Assembly (NCBI RefSeq): GCF_002018875.1
Contig: NZ_MVOL01000003.1
Location: 248,001 to 312,000 of the forward strand
Source: Pseudomonas sp. MF4836
Lineage (GTDB): Bacteria; Pseudomonadota; Gammaproteobacteria; Pseudomonadales; Pseudomonadaceae
DNA: 64,000 nt
Reading direction: 5' to 3'
Shown here: positions 17,931 through 27,136 of the stretch, in pieces
Position numbering within the stretch: the first letter of the stretch is position 1
Layout: each line of letters starts with the position of its first letter
Made by a program: the position numbers and the translations under genes
The notes under the pieces: model-generated
Databases searched by the model: none
What the model was told of the DNA's origin: nothing
The model's input: the letters and a program-made list of their open reading frames with translations, nothing else

Positions 17931-18352
17931 CAGAAGCAGATACGGATCGGGCGTTGACCGGTTGCTCTGTCAGGGACTTGCAGCTCTATGCTGCCGGGTG
18001 CCTGGCGGCCTACTGCACGGGCAAGGGCCTGGCTCACCCGTCCATCGATGACTTGCTGAAACACCTCAAGGCCTATCCGGAACACGATCATCTACTGGCG
18101 TGGGAGAAAGCGGGGGCGTTACTGGCATTGAATGGTCGGGGCGATGATTTGCCGCAGGAGCTTGTCGCCTTGATGTCGTCTCAAGATATCGAGGCGTTCT
18201 CCAGCATTGTCGATAGCGCGGTCGAAGTCGGAGTTGTCGATCTGTATGGAGACTCAACGGACGTGCCTGCCAGCTTTGTGCGAAACATCAGGTCCATGCT
18301 GCGTCGCAATGGGATCGATGTACCTGATATGAAAGAGATGATCTCAGCCTGA
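17927..18352 (+). CDS. Hypothetical protein, second of a coupled pair
   Basis: A 141-residue, largely helical, acidic cytoplasmic protein that I do not recognise. It starts at an ATG overlapping the TGA of the preceding gene (ATGA). It contains a central LLKHLKAYPEHDHLLAWEKAGALLAL stretch, split here only for description, and ends in RNIRSMLRRNGIDVPDMKEM. There are no catalytic motifs I can identify. Together with the 88-residue gene it forms an isolated two-gene unit between the dehydrogenase and yebG. Confidence 0.65.
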   Translation: MTEADTDRALTGCSVRDLQLYAAGCLAAYCTGKGLAHPSIDDLLKHLKAYPEHDHLLAWEKAGALLALNGRGDDLPQELVALMSSQDIEAFSSIVDSAVEVGVVDLYGDSTDVPASFVRNIRSMLRRNGIDVPDMKEMISA

Positions 18353-18392
18353 TGGACCGCTGCAAAAAGGCCGTGGCTCTGCCCCATGCATG

Positions 18393-18422
18393 AAAAAAGC
18401 CCTGTGCCAGGGGCACAGGGCT
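18393..18422 (-). terminator. Intrinsic terminator of yebG
   Basis: On the minus strand an 11-bp stem is formed by AGCCCTGTGCC (18398-18408 on plus) and GGCACAGGGCT (18412-18422), followed by U6 (A6 at 18393-18398 on plus). It lies 19 bases after the yebG stop. Confidence 0.9.
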
Positions 18423-18441
18423 TATTCAATTCGGGTGACGC

Positions 18442-18783
18442 TTATTTCGCAGCCTTGGCCGCTTTCGCCGGTTTGGTCGGCGCCTCGACTTCAGCGGGCT
18501 GCTCCGCTTCGACAGTCTCCACTACGGGAGCGGGAGCGCTGAGCAACTCGGACAGGGCGTCCGGCTGGCTCTTGAATGCCTTGGCGAACACATCGCGGTT
18601 TTTCGCCATGTAGATCCCGGCTTCTTCCACTTGCTGCTCGCTCAGCGACGGCACGGCTTTTTGCAGCACTTCGGCGAGCAATTCAGCCAGTTCGAGCATT
18701 TTGTCATGACGATCAGCTTCGGCTTTATCCATGAACAAGCGCTCCAGATCTCGGCTGCTGCGGTATACCACTTCGACGGCCAT
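18442..18783 (-). CDS. yebG: YebG, SOS-induced DNA-damage protein
   Basis: A 113-residue YebG-family protein. The N-terminal MAVEVVYRSSRDLERLFMDK and KAEADRHDKMLELAELLAEVL blocks are conserved family features. The C-terminus is a low-complexity Ala/Pro/Lys tail. YebG is a small protein of unknown biochemical role belonging to the LexA regulon. A perfect LexA palindrome lies 45 bases upstream of the start, and a strong terminator follows, so it is a single-gene SOS unit. Confidence 0.92.
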   Translation of the reverse strand: MAVEVVYRSSRDLERLFMDKAEADRHDKMLELAELLAEVLQKAVPSLSEQQVEEAGIYMAKNRDVFAKAFKSQPDALSELLSAPAPVVETVEAEQPAEVEAPTKPAKAAKAAK

Positions 18784-18827
18784 TTACCACCTCACATGCC
18801 TTCACGATAATTGGTCTTTTGCGACTA

Positions 18828-18843
18828 CTGTATTTATATACAG
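18828..18843. promoter_or_regulatory. LexA (SOS) box upstream of yebG
   Basis: CTGT-ATTTATAT-ACAG: a perfect CTGT-N8-ACAG match to the gamma-proteobacterial LexA consensus with the usual AT-rich centre, 45-60 bases before the yebG start. Confidence 0.92.
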
Positions 18844-19078
18844 GTCAGAGGATAGGCGAATCTCTGTCCCTTGGATAGTGGCTTTTTAATGTAGCCGGGA
18901 TTTTTGTTTTGTCGCGGGACAATTCCGTGGTCGGTTCGGGCTCGATAAAAGGTTGAACGTGCCTCATATCACGCCGCCATCATCTTACTGACGGGCCTCT
19001 GGCCTTTTTTCTGCATGCAGAACAACCGTCACGTCCAACCCGCATCATCCGGTCGAAGCGACCTAAGGAAAAACCATC

Positions 19079-19579
19079 GTGAAAATCAATTGGGCCGAGA
19101 ACCTGCGGCAGAACGTTCATCAACTGGCCGAGTCCCTGGGCAATCTGTTTGTCGAGTCGTTCCATTACCTGGCGCTGTTCGCCATCGGTGCCGTGACCGC
19201 CTGGGCCGCGGTGATGGAGTTTCTGCAGATGATCGAGGCGGGTCACATCAAGATCGACGACATTCTGCTGCTGTTCATCTATCTCGAGCTGGGCGCTATG
19301 GTTGGGATCTACTTCAAGACCAACCACATGCCGGTGCGCTTCCTGATCTACGTGGCGATCACGGCCCTGACCCGGTTGCTGATCTCCAACGTCTCGCACC
19401 ACAATCCGCCGGACGTGGGGATCATTTACCTGTGCGGCGGGATCCTGCTGCTGGCCTTCGCGATCCTGGTGGTGCGCTACGCCTCCTCGCAGTTCCCTTC
19501 GGTGAAGATCGAGAATCCGCAGCGCAAGCTCGGCGCGGGCTCCAGCGAGCATCCGGAAGTGGAGAAGGGCGAACTTTAA
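19079..19579 (+). CDS. psiE: PsiE phosphate-starvation-inducible family membrane protein
   Basis: A 166-residue inner-membrane protein with four hydrophobic segments (about 27-48, 60-78, 84-103, 117-138) and the family stretches ELGAMVGIYFKTNHMPVRF and ITALTRLLI. PsiE is induced by phosphate starvation in E. coli; its function is unknown. The start is a GTG at 19079, preceded by AAGGAA. The gene converges with the DUF3509 gene, and the two stop codons overlap by 4 bases. I saw no clear Pho box in the 295-base upstream gap. Confidence 0.88.
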   Translation: MKINWAENLRQNVHQLAESLGNLFVESFHYLALFAIGAVTAWAAVMEFLQMIEAGHIKIDDILLLFIYLELGAMVGIYFKTNHMPVRFLIYVAITALTRLLISNVSHHNPPDVGIIYLCGGILLLAFAILVVRYASSQFPSVKIENPQRKLGAGSSEHPEVEKGEL

Positions 19580-19893
19580 ACCACCATGCCCAAGGGTGAA
19601 GGGCCGCTGCCGGCCGGTGGCGGCAGCTTCAGGCTGTCGCTGTTGGTCATGGCTTCAAGGATCGCCATGGCGCTGTGGCCCTGCTCGATGGCGATGCCGA
19701 ACTGGATACTTTGCACCAGGCGCTTGAGGCGTTGCGGATCATTGCGCTGATGGGCGCTGATCATGCGCTTGGCCACCACCCGCCCGGCCTTGGACAGGGT
19801 CAGCATGATGCTGCCGTCCAGGCCCTGGATGCTCAGGTTGACCTGGTACTCCGGGGTGAAGGTGTCGGTAATCAGTTGAAATGGGTTATCCAT
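19576..19893 (-). CDS. DUF3509 family small protein
   Basis: A 105-residue protein matching the Pseudomonas-specific DUF3509 family: FQLITDTFTPEYQVNLSIQGLDG, then GRVVAKRMISAHQRNDPQRL and IQFGIAIEQG. Members are small soluble proteins of unknown role, usually in several copies per genome. The 3' end overlaps that of psiE on the other strand by 4 bases, so the two transcripts would be antisense at their ends. Confidence 0.85.
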   Translation of the reverse strand: MDNPFQLITDTFTPEYQVNLSIQGLDGSIMLTLSKAGRVVAKRMISAHQRNDPQRLKRLVQSIQFGIAIEQGHSAMAILEAMTNSDSLKLPPPAGSGPSPLGMVV

Positions 19894-20070
19894 GATGCGT
19901 CACCGCTTGATTGGATCGTGCAGTCATTGACCGGCAGTGATCGAGATTAGTTCGCGATACCAGACCACTGGCAGGCCGTTCGCTGAGGTTTGATAACGTC
20001 CGTATTCCTCAAGGGCTGACAAAGCAAGGGGCATGCCGCTAACCACGAAACCCAGTAAACGCAGGTATAA

Positions 20071-20096
20071 AAAAGCGGACCATGAGGTCCGCTTTT
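20071..20096. terminator. Bidirectional terminator near the serine transporter gene
   Basis: AGCGGACC (20074-20081) and GGTCCGCT (20086-20093) form an 8-bp stem with an A run on the left and a T run on the right, so it can stop transcription from either strand. It lies 17 bases after the transporter stop. Confidence 0.88.
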
Positions 20097-20112
20097 TTTA
20101 TCGACGCCCGTT

Positions 20113-21426
20113 TCAGGGCACGACCGAATAAATGATCGCTGACAGTGCGATCAGGCCGATCAGCACCACGAACACATTCGACAGCCGGCCTGAATACTGG
20201 CGCAGTGAAGGCACGCGTCGGATGGCGTACATCGGCATCAGGAACAACAGGCAGGCGATCACCGGGCCGCCCATGGTTTCGATCAGGCGCAGGATGCTCG
20301 GGTTGAGGGTGGCCACAGCCCAGCAGGTGACGATCATGAACAGCGCAGTCAGGCGCTCCAGCCAGCTCGCGGAAATCACCCGGCCACGGCTGCGCAGGCT
20401 TTTCACGATCAGGCCCTGGAAGCCTTCGCTGGCACCCAGGTAGTGGCCGAGGAAGGACTTGGTGATTGCCACCAGGGCGATCAGGGGCGCGGCGTAGGCG
20501 ATGACCGGGGTTTGGAAGTGATTGGCCAGGTACGACAGGATCGAGATGTTCTGCGCCTTGGCCGCCACCAGGTCAGCCGGTGACAGGGCCAATACGCAGC
20601 TGAAGCAGAAGAACATCACCGTCAGCACCATCATCGCGTGGGACATGGCCAGGATCGCGCTGCTTCTGGGTTCGGCCTGGGCACCGTACTGACGCTTCTG
20701 ATCGACCGCGAACGCGGAAATGATCGGCGAGTGGTTGAAGGAAAACACCATCACCGGGATCGCCAACCACAGGGTCTTGAAGAACAGCGACAGCGGCATG
20801 CTTTCGCTGGCCGAGGCGAGGAAGGCGCCGTTCCAGTTCGGGATCAGACTCAGCGCCAGCAGCAGCAAGGCGGCGACAAAGGGATAGACCAGCACGCTCA
20901 TGGCTTTGACGATCACGCCCTGGCCGCATCGCACGATGGCCATCAGACCGAGGATCAGTGCCAGGGACAGAACCGCCCGGGGCGGCGGGGCAATGTGCAG
21001 CTGGTGTTCCAGGAAGTTGGTGAGGGTGTTGGTCAGCGCCACGCTGTACATCAACAGAATCGGGAAGATGGCGAAGAAATACAGCAGGGTGATCAGCTTG
21101 CCCGCGCCTACCCCGAAGTGTTCCTCCACCACTTCAGTGATGTCACCGGAGCGCCCCGAGAGCACGAAACGGGTCAGCCCGCGGTGGGCAAAGAAGGTCA
21201 TCGGAAACGCCAGCAATGCCAGCACGATCAGCGGCCAGAAGCCGCCGACGCCGGCGTTGATCGGCAAAAACAGGGTGCCGGCACCGATGGCGGTGCCGTA
21301 CAGGCCGAGCATCCAGGTGGTGTCGTGCTTGCTCCAGCCCTTGCGGGTGGTGGTGTCGCGGGTGGTCGCCGTGGAAACGGGTGGTGCAGCGGGATTTTCG
21401 GCAGCAGGTGTTCGTGCATCGGTCAT
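20113..21426 (-). CDS. HAAAP-family serine/threonine permease (SdaC-like)
   Basis: A 437-residue amino-acid permease with 11 predicted membrane helices. The first helix region, WMLGLYGTAIGAGTLFLPINAG, is the substrate-site signature of the hydroxy/aromatic amino acid permease family. I chose the ATG at 21426 with GAGGCG upstream; an in-frame start at 21462 is also open. It follows the L-serine deaminase gene by 63 bases on the same strand, making a transport-and-degradation pair for serine. This supports an SdaC-like role, although threonine cannot be excluded. Confidence 0.9.
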   Translation of the reverse strand: MTDARTPAAENPAAPPVSTATTRDTTTRKGWSKHDTTWMLGLYGTAIGAGTLFLPINAGVGGFWPLIVLALLAFPMTFFAHRGLTRFVLSGRSGDITEVVEEHFGVGAGKLITLLYFFAIFPILLMYSVALTNTLTNFLEHQLHIAPPPRAVLSLALILGLMAIVRCGQGVIVKAMSVLVYPFVAALLLLALSLIPNWNGAFLASASESMPLSLFFKTLWLAIPVMVFSFNHSPIISAFAVDQKRQYGAQAEPRSSAILAMSHAMMVLTVMFFCFSCVLALSPADLVAAKAQNISILSYLANHFQTPVIAYAAPLIALVAITKSFLGHYLGASEGFQGLIVKSLRSRGRVISASWLERLTALFMIVTCWAVATLNPSILRLIETMGGPVIACLLFLMPMYAIRRVPSLRQYSGRLSNVFVVLIGLIALSAIIYSVVP

Positions 21427-21489
21427 CGGTATCGCCTCGTTATTATTTTTGCTCGGGCTCACGTGGGGCGGACAGTCAGGCCATGCTCC

Positions 21490-22866
21490 TCAGCATTCGA
21501 CCCAACTCACGGCCAGGCCGCCCCGTGAAGTTTCTTTGTATTTGTCATGCATATCGGCGCCGGTATCGCGCATGGTGCGGATCACCCGGTCCAGGGAAAT
21601 AAAGTGTTTGCCATCCCCGCGCAGGGCCATTTGCGTGGCGTTGATCGCCTTGACCGCGGCGATTGCGTTGCGCTCGATGCAGGGCACCTGCACCAGGCCG
21701 CCCACCGGGTCGCAGGTCAGGCCGAGGTTGTGCTCCAGGCCGATTTCGGCGGCGTTTTCCAGCTGCTCCGGGGTCGCGCCGAGGATTTGTGCCAGGCCGG
21801 CGGCGGCCATGGCGCAGGCGGAGCCAACCTCACCCTGGCAGCCGACTTCGGCGCCGGAGATCGAGGCGTTTTTCTTGCAGAGGATGCCCACCGCCGCCGC
21901 GCCGAGGAAAAAGTTGATGACGTCGTCCTCGCAGGCGTCGGCGTTGAACTTCATGTAGTAATGCAGCACCGCCGGAATGATCCCTGCAGCGCCGTTGGTC
22001 GGGGCGGTGACCATGCGCCCGCCGGCGGCGTTTTCCTCGTTCACCGCGAGGGCGAACAGGTTGACCCACTCCATTGCCGACAAGGTTGAGCTGATGACAT
22101 TTGGCTTGCCGATTTCCAGCAGGCTGCGGTGCAATTTGGCTGCGCGCCGTGGCACGTCTAGGCCGCCGGGCAGGGTGCCTTCGTGGCGCAGGCCCTGCTC
22201 GACACACTCGCGCATCACCGACCAGATATGCAGCAGGCCGTTGCGGATCTCGGCCTCGCTGCGCCAGGCCCGTTCGTTGGCCATCATCAGCTCGCCAACG
22301 CTCAGGCCGTGCTGCTTGCACAGCGCCAGCAACTGGGCGGCGCTGTTGAAGTCGTAAGGCAGTTCGACGCTGTGGCCCGCGGCGGTGCCGGCGGCGACTT
22401 CGGCGGCTTCGACGATAAATCCGCCGCCGACCGAGTAGTAGGTCTGCTCCCACAGCGGGCCGTTGGCATCAAAGGCGGTCAGGGCCATGGCGTTCGGGTG
22501 GTAGGGCAGGCTTTCGTCGAGCAGCAGCAAGTCGCGGTGCCAGTCGAAGGCGATGGTGGAGCGGCCACCCAGGCTGAGTTCGCCTGATTCGCGCAGGTGC
22601 TGGATGCGTGGGCCGATGCTGTTTGGGTCGATGCTGTCGGGCCATTCGCCCATCAGCCCCATGACGCTGGCACGGTCAGTGGCATGTCCGACGCCGGTGG
22701 CGGAAAGCGAGCCGTACAGGCGGATTTCGACCCGTTGCACCTGGGCGTGCAGGCCCTGGTCGAACAGCGATTGGGCGAAGGTCGCGGCGGCGCGCATCGG
22801 GCCCACAGTGTGGGAGCTGGAAGGGCCGATGCCGACTTTGAAGAGATCGAAAACACTGATAGCCAT
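21490..22866 (-). CDS. sdaA: L-serine ammonia-lyase, iron-sulfur type
   Basis: A 458-residue single-chain L-serine dehydratase, converting L-serine to pyruvate and ammonia. The beta domain begins with VGIGPSSSHTVGPM. The alpha domain holds the Cys residues expected to bind the 4Fe-4S cluster in EVGCQGEVGSACAMAAAG and GLTCDPVGGLVQVPC. It is first of a two-gene unit with the permease and is divergent from a LysR-type gene 135 bases away, which is the likely regulator. Confidence 0.95.
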   Translation of the reverse strand: MAISVFDLFKVGIGPSSSHTVGPMRAAATFAQSLFDQGLHAQVQRVEIRLYGSLSATGVGHATDRASVMGLMGEWPDSIDPNSIGPRIQHLRESGELSLGGRSTIAFDWHRDLLLLDESLPYHPNAMALTAFDANGPLWEQTYYSVGGGFIVEAAEVAAGTAAGHSVELPYDFNSAAQLLALCKQHGLSVGELMMANERAWRSEAEIRNGLLHIWSVMRECVEQGLRHEGTLPGGLDVPRRAAKLHRSLLEIGKPNVISSTLSAMEWVNLFALAVNEENAAGGRMVTAPTNGAAGIIPAVLHYYMKFNADACEDDVINFFLGAAAVGILCKKNASISGAEVGCQGEVGSACAMAAAGLAQILGATPEQLENAAEIGLEHNLGLTCDPVGGLVQVPCIERNAIAAVKAINATQMALRGDGKHFISLDRVIRTMRDTGADMHDKYKETSRGGLAVSWVEC

Positions 22867-23001
22867 GCTAAAGCCTTACAAGCAATGGAGGAGGAATCGC
22901 TGCCATTTTTTGTAGGCCGAGCGCAATGTCGGCGATACTGCCTGCCTCGGTCAGCACTGACCAACGAAACTTCCTAAGACAGCCTTTAGCAGGACTAAAC
23001 G

Positions 23002-23949
23002 ATGAGCCGTCAGTTTCATGCCCAGACTTACGTCTGGCTGCATGTGTTTTCCTGTGCCGCGCGGCACTTGTCGTTCACCCGCTGCGCGGAGGAGTTGCAT
23101 ATCACCCCCGGGGCGGTCAGCCAGCAGATCCGGCAGTTGGAGGAGCGCCTGGGTTTTCGCCTGTTTCATCGCCGTGCCCGTGGTGTGGAGTTGAGCGCCG
23201 AAGGCCAGCGCCTGGCGGTCACGGTAAACGAGGCCTACGGCAGCATCGACGCCGAACTGCGGCGGTTGGATGCGGGGATGATCAGCGGAATCCTGCGCTT
23301 GCGTTCGATCCCGTCTTTTCTCGGCAAATGGCTGACACCGCGCCTGCCGCGCTTGCAGCAGCGTTTTCCGGATATCCAGTTGCGGCTGGTGGCGGAAGAC
23401 AGCAGCGTGGCCCTGCACGAGGGCGACTTTGACCTGGCCATCGACCTCAACGACGGCAGTTACCCGGGGTTGTTATCCACAGCCCTGCTGGACGAGCAGA
23501 TCTTTCCGGTCTGTGCCCCGAGCCTGCTGCGTGGGCGTCCGCCGCTGCATGGGCCGGCGGACCTGATGCACTTTCCGTTGCTGCACGACATCACCGCCTG
23601 GCGTGGCAGCTATGAGTATGCGGAGTGGGAGTTCTATCTGAATGCCATCGGTTTCGAAGGCGCGGACGTGCGGCGCGGGCACACCTTCAACCGCAATCAC
23701 CTGACGATCGAGGCGGCCATTGCCGGGATGGGCGTGGCCATTGCCCGGCGAACCTTGCTCAACGATGAGCTGGAGCGTGGCACCTTGATCGTGCCGTTCG
23801 GCCTCGCCGTGCCCAACCACAAACGTTATGTATTGATGTATGCACCGGGTGCGCTGAGCCACCCAGGCGTGCGTGCGGTGCATGACTGGCTGGTGGAGGA
23901 AGCGGAGATTTTTCGCGGCATGCACCCGCTGGGCGAGGGGCAATTATGA
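23002..23949 (+). CDS. LysR-family regulator divergent from sdaA
   Basis: A 315-residue LysR-type regulator of the GcvA/DsdC-like branch. The N-terminal helix-turn-helix is in FTRCAEELHITPGAVSQQIRQLEERLG (given as one region, about residues 28-54). The periplasmic-binding-like effector domain follows from about residue 95. It is divergently placed relative to sdaA and the serine permease, the usual arrangement for a LysR regulator and its target. The effector, perhaps serine or glycine, is inferred. The 212 bases after it contain only an AT-rich run before the HPF-like gene. Confidence 0.88.
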   Translation: MSRQFHAQTYVWLHVFSCAARHLSFTRCAEELHITPGAVSQQIRQLEERLGFRLFHRRARGVELSAEGQRLAVTVNEAYGSIDAELRRLDAGMISGILRLRSIPSFLGKWLTPRLPRLQQRFPDIQLRLVAEDSSVALHEGDFDLAIDLNDGSYPGLLSTALLDEQIFPVCAPSLLRGRPPLHGPADLMHFPLLHDITAWRGSYEYAEWEFYLNAIGFEGADVRRGHTFNRNHLTIEAAIAGMGVAIARRTLLNDELERGTLIVPFGLAVPNHKRYVLMYAPGALSHPGVRAVHDWLVEEAEIFRGMHPLGEGQL

Positions 23950-24161
23950 GCAAAGATGACAGAGTACGAGGGCGACCCAACTCCCGACATTAACAGCGCT
24001 TTTGCTGCTTGTCCGGGTTTATTTGCGAATGAATATTTATCTTTTTTTGGGGGTTGAATTGTTCGCCGCTCTGCCCAACTCTAGTAAACAAGAGGCCACG
24101 AAAACGACACCGCAAGGTGTTACCGGGTCTCTCGCGAGCTAGCTGAAATAAGGGAAGAACT

Positions 24162-24569
24162 ATGCAAATCCAAGTCCATAGCGATAACCATATTCAAAGC
24201 AGCATCCGTCTGGAGGAGTGGGTAAAAAATACTGTTGAGAGCACCCTGGAACGCTACGAAGAAGATTTGACCCGGGTTGTGGTTCACCTGCGGGACGAGA
24301 ACGGCGACAAGCCCGGTCCCCACGATTTGCGCTGCCAACTGGAGGCGCGGCCAAAAGGCCATCAACCGATTTCTGTAACGCACAAGGCCGACACACTGGA
24401 GCAGGCGATCGACGGAGCTGCCATCAAGCTCGAAAGCGCCCTGGAGCACATGTTCGGCAAGTTGCGCAGCAAACGCGCTGCCGCCGCGCCTACAGCCGAT
24501 AGCGGCGAGGCCGACGCACTGCTTGAAGAAGAATTTCTGGAAAACGAACAGGCTGCACTCAATAGCTGA
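24162..24569 (+). CDS. HPF/RaiA-family ribosome-associated protein
   Basis: A 135-residue protein of the HPF/RaiA (sigma-54 modulation) family: MQIQVHSDNHIQSS, a beta-alpha-beta core with LTRVVVHLRDENGDKPGPHD, and an acidic C-terminal tail. Members bind the small ribosomal subunit and promote hibernation or stability in slow growth. This is a short form without the long-HPF dimerisation domain, and it is not the hpf of the rpoN locus. The start is preceded by AAGGGAAG, and a strong terminator follows. Confidence 0.85.
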   Translation: MQIQVHSDNHIQSSIRLEEWVKNTVESTLERYEEDLTRVVVHLRDENGDKPGPHDLRCQLEARPKGHQPISVTHKADTLEQAIDGAAIKLESALEHMFGKLRSKRAAAAPTADSGEADALLEEEFLENEQAALNS

Positions 24570-24592
24570 CGCCTGAGAAAGTCCCCCACCAA

Positions 24593-24623
24593 CGGGCCTG
24601 CATTTGCAGGCCCGTTTTGTTTT
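24593..24623 (+). terminator. Intrinsic terminator of the HPF-like gene
   Basis: ACGGGCCTGC and GCAGGCCCGT form a 10-bp stem around ATTT, followed by TTTTGTTTT. It lies between the HPF-like gene and the convergent fecA. Confidence 0.9.
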
Positions 24624-24653
24624 GTGGGCACGAATGGCAAAGGTTGTCGGCGA

Positions 24654-27011
24654 TCAGAAGGCGACCGAAGTCTGCACGTACAGGGTGCGTGGTTCGCCGA
24701 CGTATTTGCCCATGTTGTTGTCGTCGAAGGAGCGGGTGAAGTACTGGTGGTTGAGGATGTTTTTCACCCCCACCGCCACGTTCAGGTCAGACAGCCGCGG
24801 GCCGAAATCGTAGGCTGCGCGACTGCTGAACAGCATGTAGCCCGGGATATTGCCGACGTTGCCCATGGCGTTTTCCGCCGAGGTATTGGCGTTGTCGGCG
24901 AACTGGCTGCTCTGGTAGCTGCTGTCGAGGTTGAGCTTCCATGCACCTTGGGTGTAGCCCAGGCCCAGGGTGCCTTTATGCCGGGATGAAAACGGTACGC
25001 GATTGCCCTTGTTCGACCCGTCCTCGCGGATGGTGGCGTCGACATAGGCATAGGTCGCGTACAGGTCGAAGCCGGTCAGGGCCGGGCTCAGGCCGTCGAG
25101 GGCATAGTTGATGCTGCTCTCGATCCCCTGATGGCGGGTTTCTCCGCGGGCGATCACGGTGTCGTTGGTCTGGTTGCTTTCATATTGGTTGTCGAAATTG
25201 ATCAGGAACGCCCCGACTTCGGCGCGCAGGCCGCCGTTCTCATAGCGGGTGCCCAATTCCCAGGTTCGGGCTTTTTCCGGCTTGATCGCGCCTTTGTCGA
25301 CGCGGTTGCGCATCTGGCTGTATTGCACGCTGCCGAATGAACCTTCGGTGTTGGCGTACAGGTTCCAGCTGTCGTTGAGGTGATAGAGCACGTTCAATGC
25401 CGGCAACGCGGTGTTGTAGTCGCCCTTGTACTGGGCATTGAGGCGCTTGTCGGTCTGCTCCGACTCGATCATCTCGTAGCGAATGCCAGGGGTGATGGTC
25501 CATTTGCCGATATCGATGCGATCGTCGAGGAAAATCGCATGGGCTTCGGTGCTGCCCCGGGTGTTGCGGTCCCTGGCATCAGCCGTGGTGGGCAACTGCT
25601 GGGCGGCAATCGGTGTGATGAAGCGCTGTTCGTGGCCCGCTTCGTTGATGTAGCGGTAGCCCAGGCCCAGTTCGTGGCTGGTGGGGCCGAGGTCGAAACC
25701 TTGGGCGAAACGGCTTTCCAGCCCGCGCACCCAGTACTCGCGTGGCGACAGTGAAATAACGGTGCGCTGATCCAGATAACCGCTGCGCAGGGTCTTGGTG
25801 AAGAAGCTGTTGACGGTGAATTCCCGGCGATCTTCCTGGTAGCGGTAGCCGACATTGAACATCGTGCGCCGGCCCCAGAATTTGTCGAACGGCCGGGTCG
25901 ACTGATACGGATCAGCCTTGTACGCCGCAGTGCTCAAGCCGCCTGGCATATCGGCCTGGCCCTCGTAGTACTGAGCCATGGCGTTGAAGCTGTTGGCATC
26001 GTCGAGTTGATACTTGCCCTTGAGAATCAGGTCGTCGATCTGCGTGTCGCTGTGTTCGCGCCAGTCGCCGCCGCGGGTGCCGGAGTACAGCAGCGCGCCG
26101 CCCAGGCCATTGTCGGCGGTGCCGCCGGCCAGCAGGTTGCCGGTGGTCTTGAAGCCGTCATGGCTGGACGACGGACTGGTCTCGGTCTGCACACCGCCCT
26201 TGAGCGTCGGCTCATCGGGAATCGCCCGGGTCACGAAGTTGACGATCCCGCCGACGTTCTGCGGCCCGTAGCGCACCGCGCCGCCGCCGCGCACCACGTC
26301 CACGGCGTCCATGTTGCCCATGCTGATGGGAGCGAACGACAGCTGCGGCTGGCCATAGGGTGCGAACGGTACCGGGATCCCGTCCATCAACACCGTTGAG
26401 CGCGATGCCAGGCGCGGATTGAGCCCGCGGATACCGAAATTCAGCGCCATGTCGTGGCTGCCGGTGCCGTTGTTTTCCGGTGCGTTGACCCCGGGAATGC
26501 GGTTGAGCACATCCCGGGCCTGGGTCGCGCCCTGGCGTTCGAATTCTTCACGGCGGATCACGTCCCGAGCGCCGGGATGCTCGAACACGTTGCTCTGCGC
26601 CGCATCGCCCAGCCAGTCCCCGACCACGCTCGACGCCCCCAGCTCCAGGGGCGCCGGGGTGTTGTCGTTGCTCAGCGGTTGCAGGCTGTAGGCGTTGTTG
26701 CCTTCGGCCCGGGCTTGCAGGCCGGTGCCTTCGAGCAGCAGCTTCAAGCCTTGTTCGGTGCTGTAGTGGCCGTCCAGGCCGGGGCTCTGCACGCCGTTGG
26801 TGACCTGCGAGCCAAAGGAAATCAGCACCCCTGCTTCACGGCCGAACTGGTTGAGCGCACTTTCCAGGGACGCGGGGGCAATGTGATAAGCCTTGGCCTG
26901 GGCGGCGTCCGCATGGGCCATGGGCAGGGCGCCGAAACTCAGGCTGGCGCCCAGCATCCAGTTGCGCAGCGTGCGGGCTAGTGGGGTAAGGCGAGGGGTG
27001 TGCTGGGGCAT
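24654..27011 (-). CDS. fecA: FecA-like TonB-dependent receptor with signalling domain
   Basis: A 785-residue outer-membrane receptor. After a signal peptide (ending PMAHADA) comes an STN signalling domain (YHIAPASLESALNQFGREAG), then a plug with FERQGATQARDVLNRIPGV, then a 22-strand barrel ending in SVAF. The order and overall similarity point to FecA, which imports ferric dicitrate, but another ferric chelate is possible. The N-terminal extension signals to FecR, encoded just upstream. I chose the ATG at 27011; a TTG at 27041 is also in frame. The receptor is last in fecI-fecR-fecA. Confidence 0.9.
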   Translation of the reverse strand: MPQHTPRLTPLARTLRNWMLGASLSFGALPMAHADAAQAKAYHIAPASLESALNQFGREAGVLISFGSQVTNGVQSPGLDGHYSTEQGLKLLLEGTGLQARAEGNNAYSLQPLSNDNTPAPLELGASSVVGDWLGDAAQSNVFEHPGARDVIRREEFERQGATQARDVLNRIPGVNAPENNGTGSHDMALNFGIRGLNPRLASRSTVLMDGIPVPFAPYGQPQLSFAPISMGNMDAVDVVRGGGAVRYGPQNVGGIVNFVTRAIPDEPTLKGGVQTETSPSSSHDGFKTTGNLLAGGTADNGLGGALLYSGTRGGDWREHSDTQIDDLILKGKYQLDDANSFNAMAQYYEGQADMPGGLSTAAYKADPYQSTRPFDKFWGRRTMFNVGYRYQEDRREFTVNSFFTKTLRSGYLDQRTVISLSPREYWVRGLESRFAQGFDLGPTSHELGLGYRYINEAGHEQRFITPIAAQQLPTTADARDRNTRGSTEAHAIFLDDRIDIGKWTITPGIRYEMIESEQTDKRLNAQYKGDYNTALPALNVLYHLNDSWNLYANTEGSFGSVQYSQMRNRVDKGAIKPEKARTWELGTRYENGGLRAEVGAFLINFDNQYESNQTNDTVIARGETRHQGIESSINYALDGLSPALTGFDLYATYAYVDATIREDGSNKGNRVPFSSRHKGTLGLGYTQGAWKLNLDSSYQSSQFADNANTSAENAMGNVGNIPGYMLFSSRAAYDFGPRLSDLNVAVGVKNILNHQYFTRSFDDNNMGKYVGEPRTLYVQTSVAF

Positions 27012-27136
27012 GGCTGACTGTCCAGAGAAGGGGGGAATCAAGGTGGCTTTCCTTGTCTGTCACTCGAGCTGTACAAAACGGCTCACCCGCCAGCAAAAAA
27101 ATATCCGTCGTTAACCATCGACGTGTCGCCGCGGCC

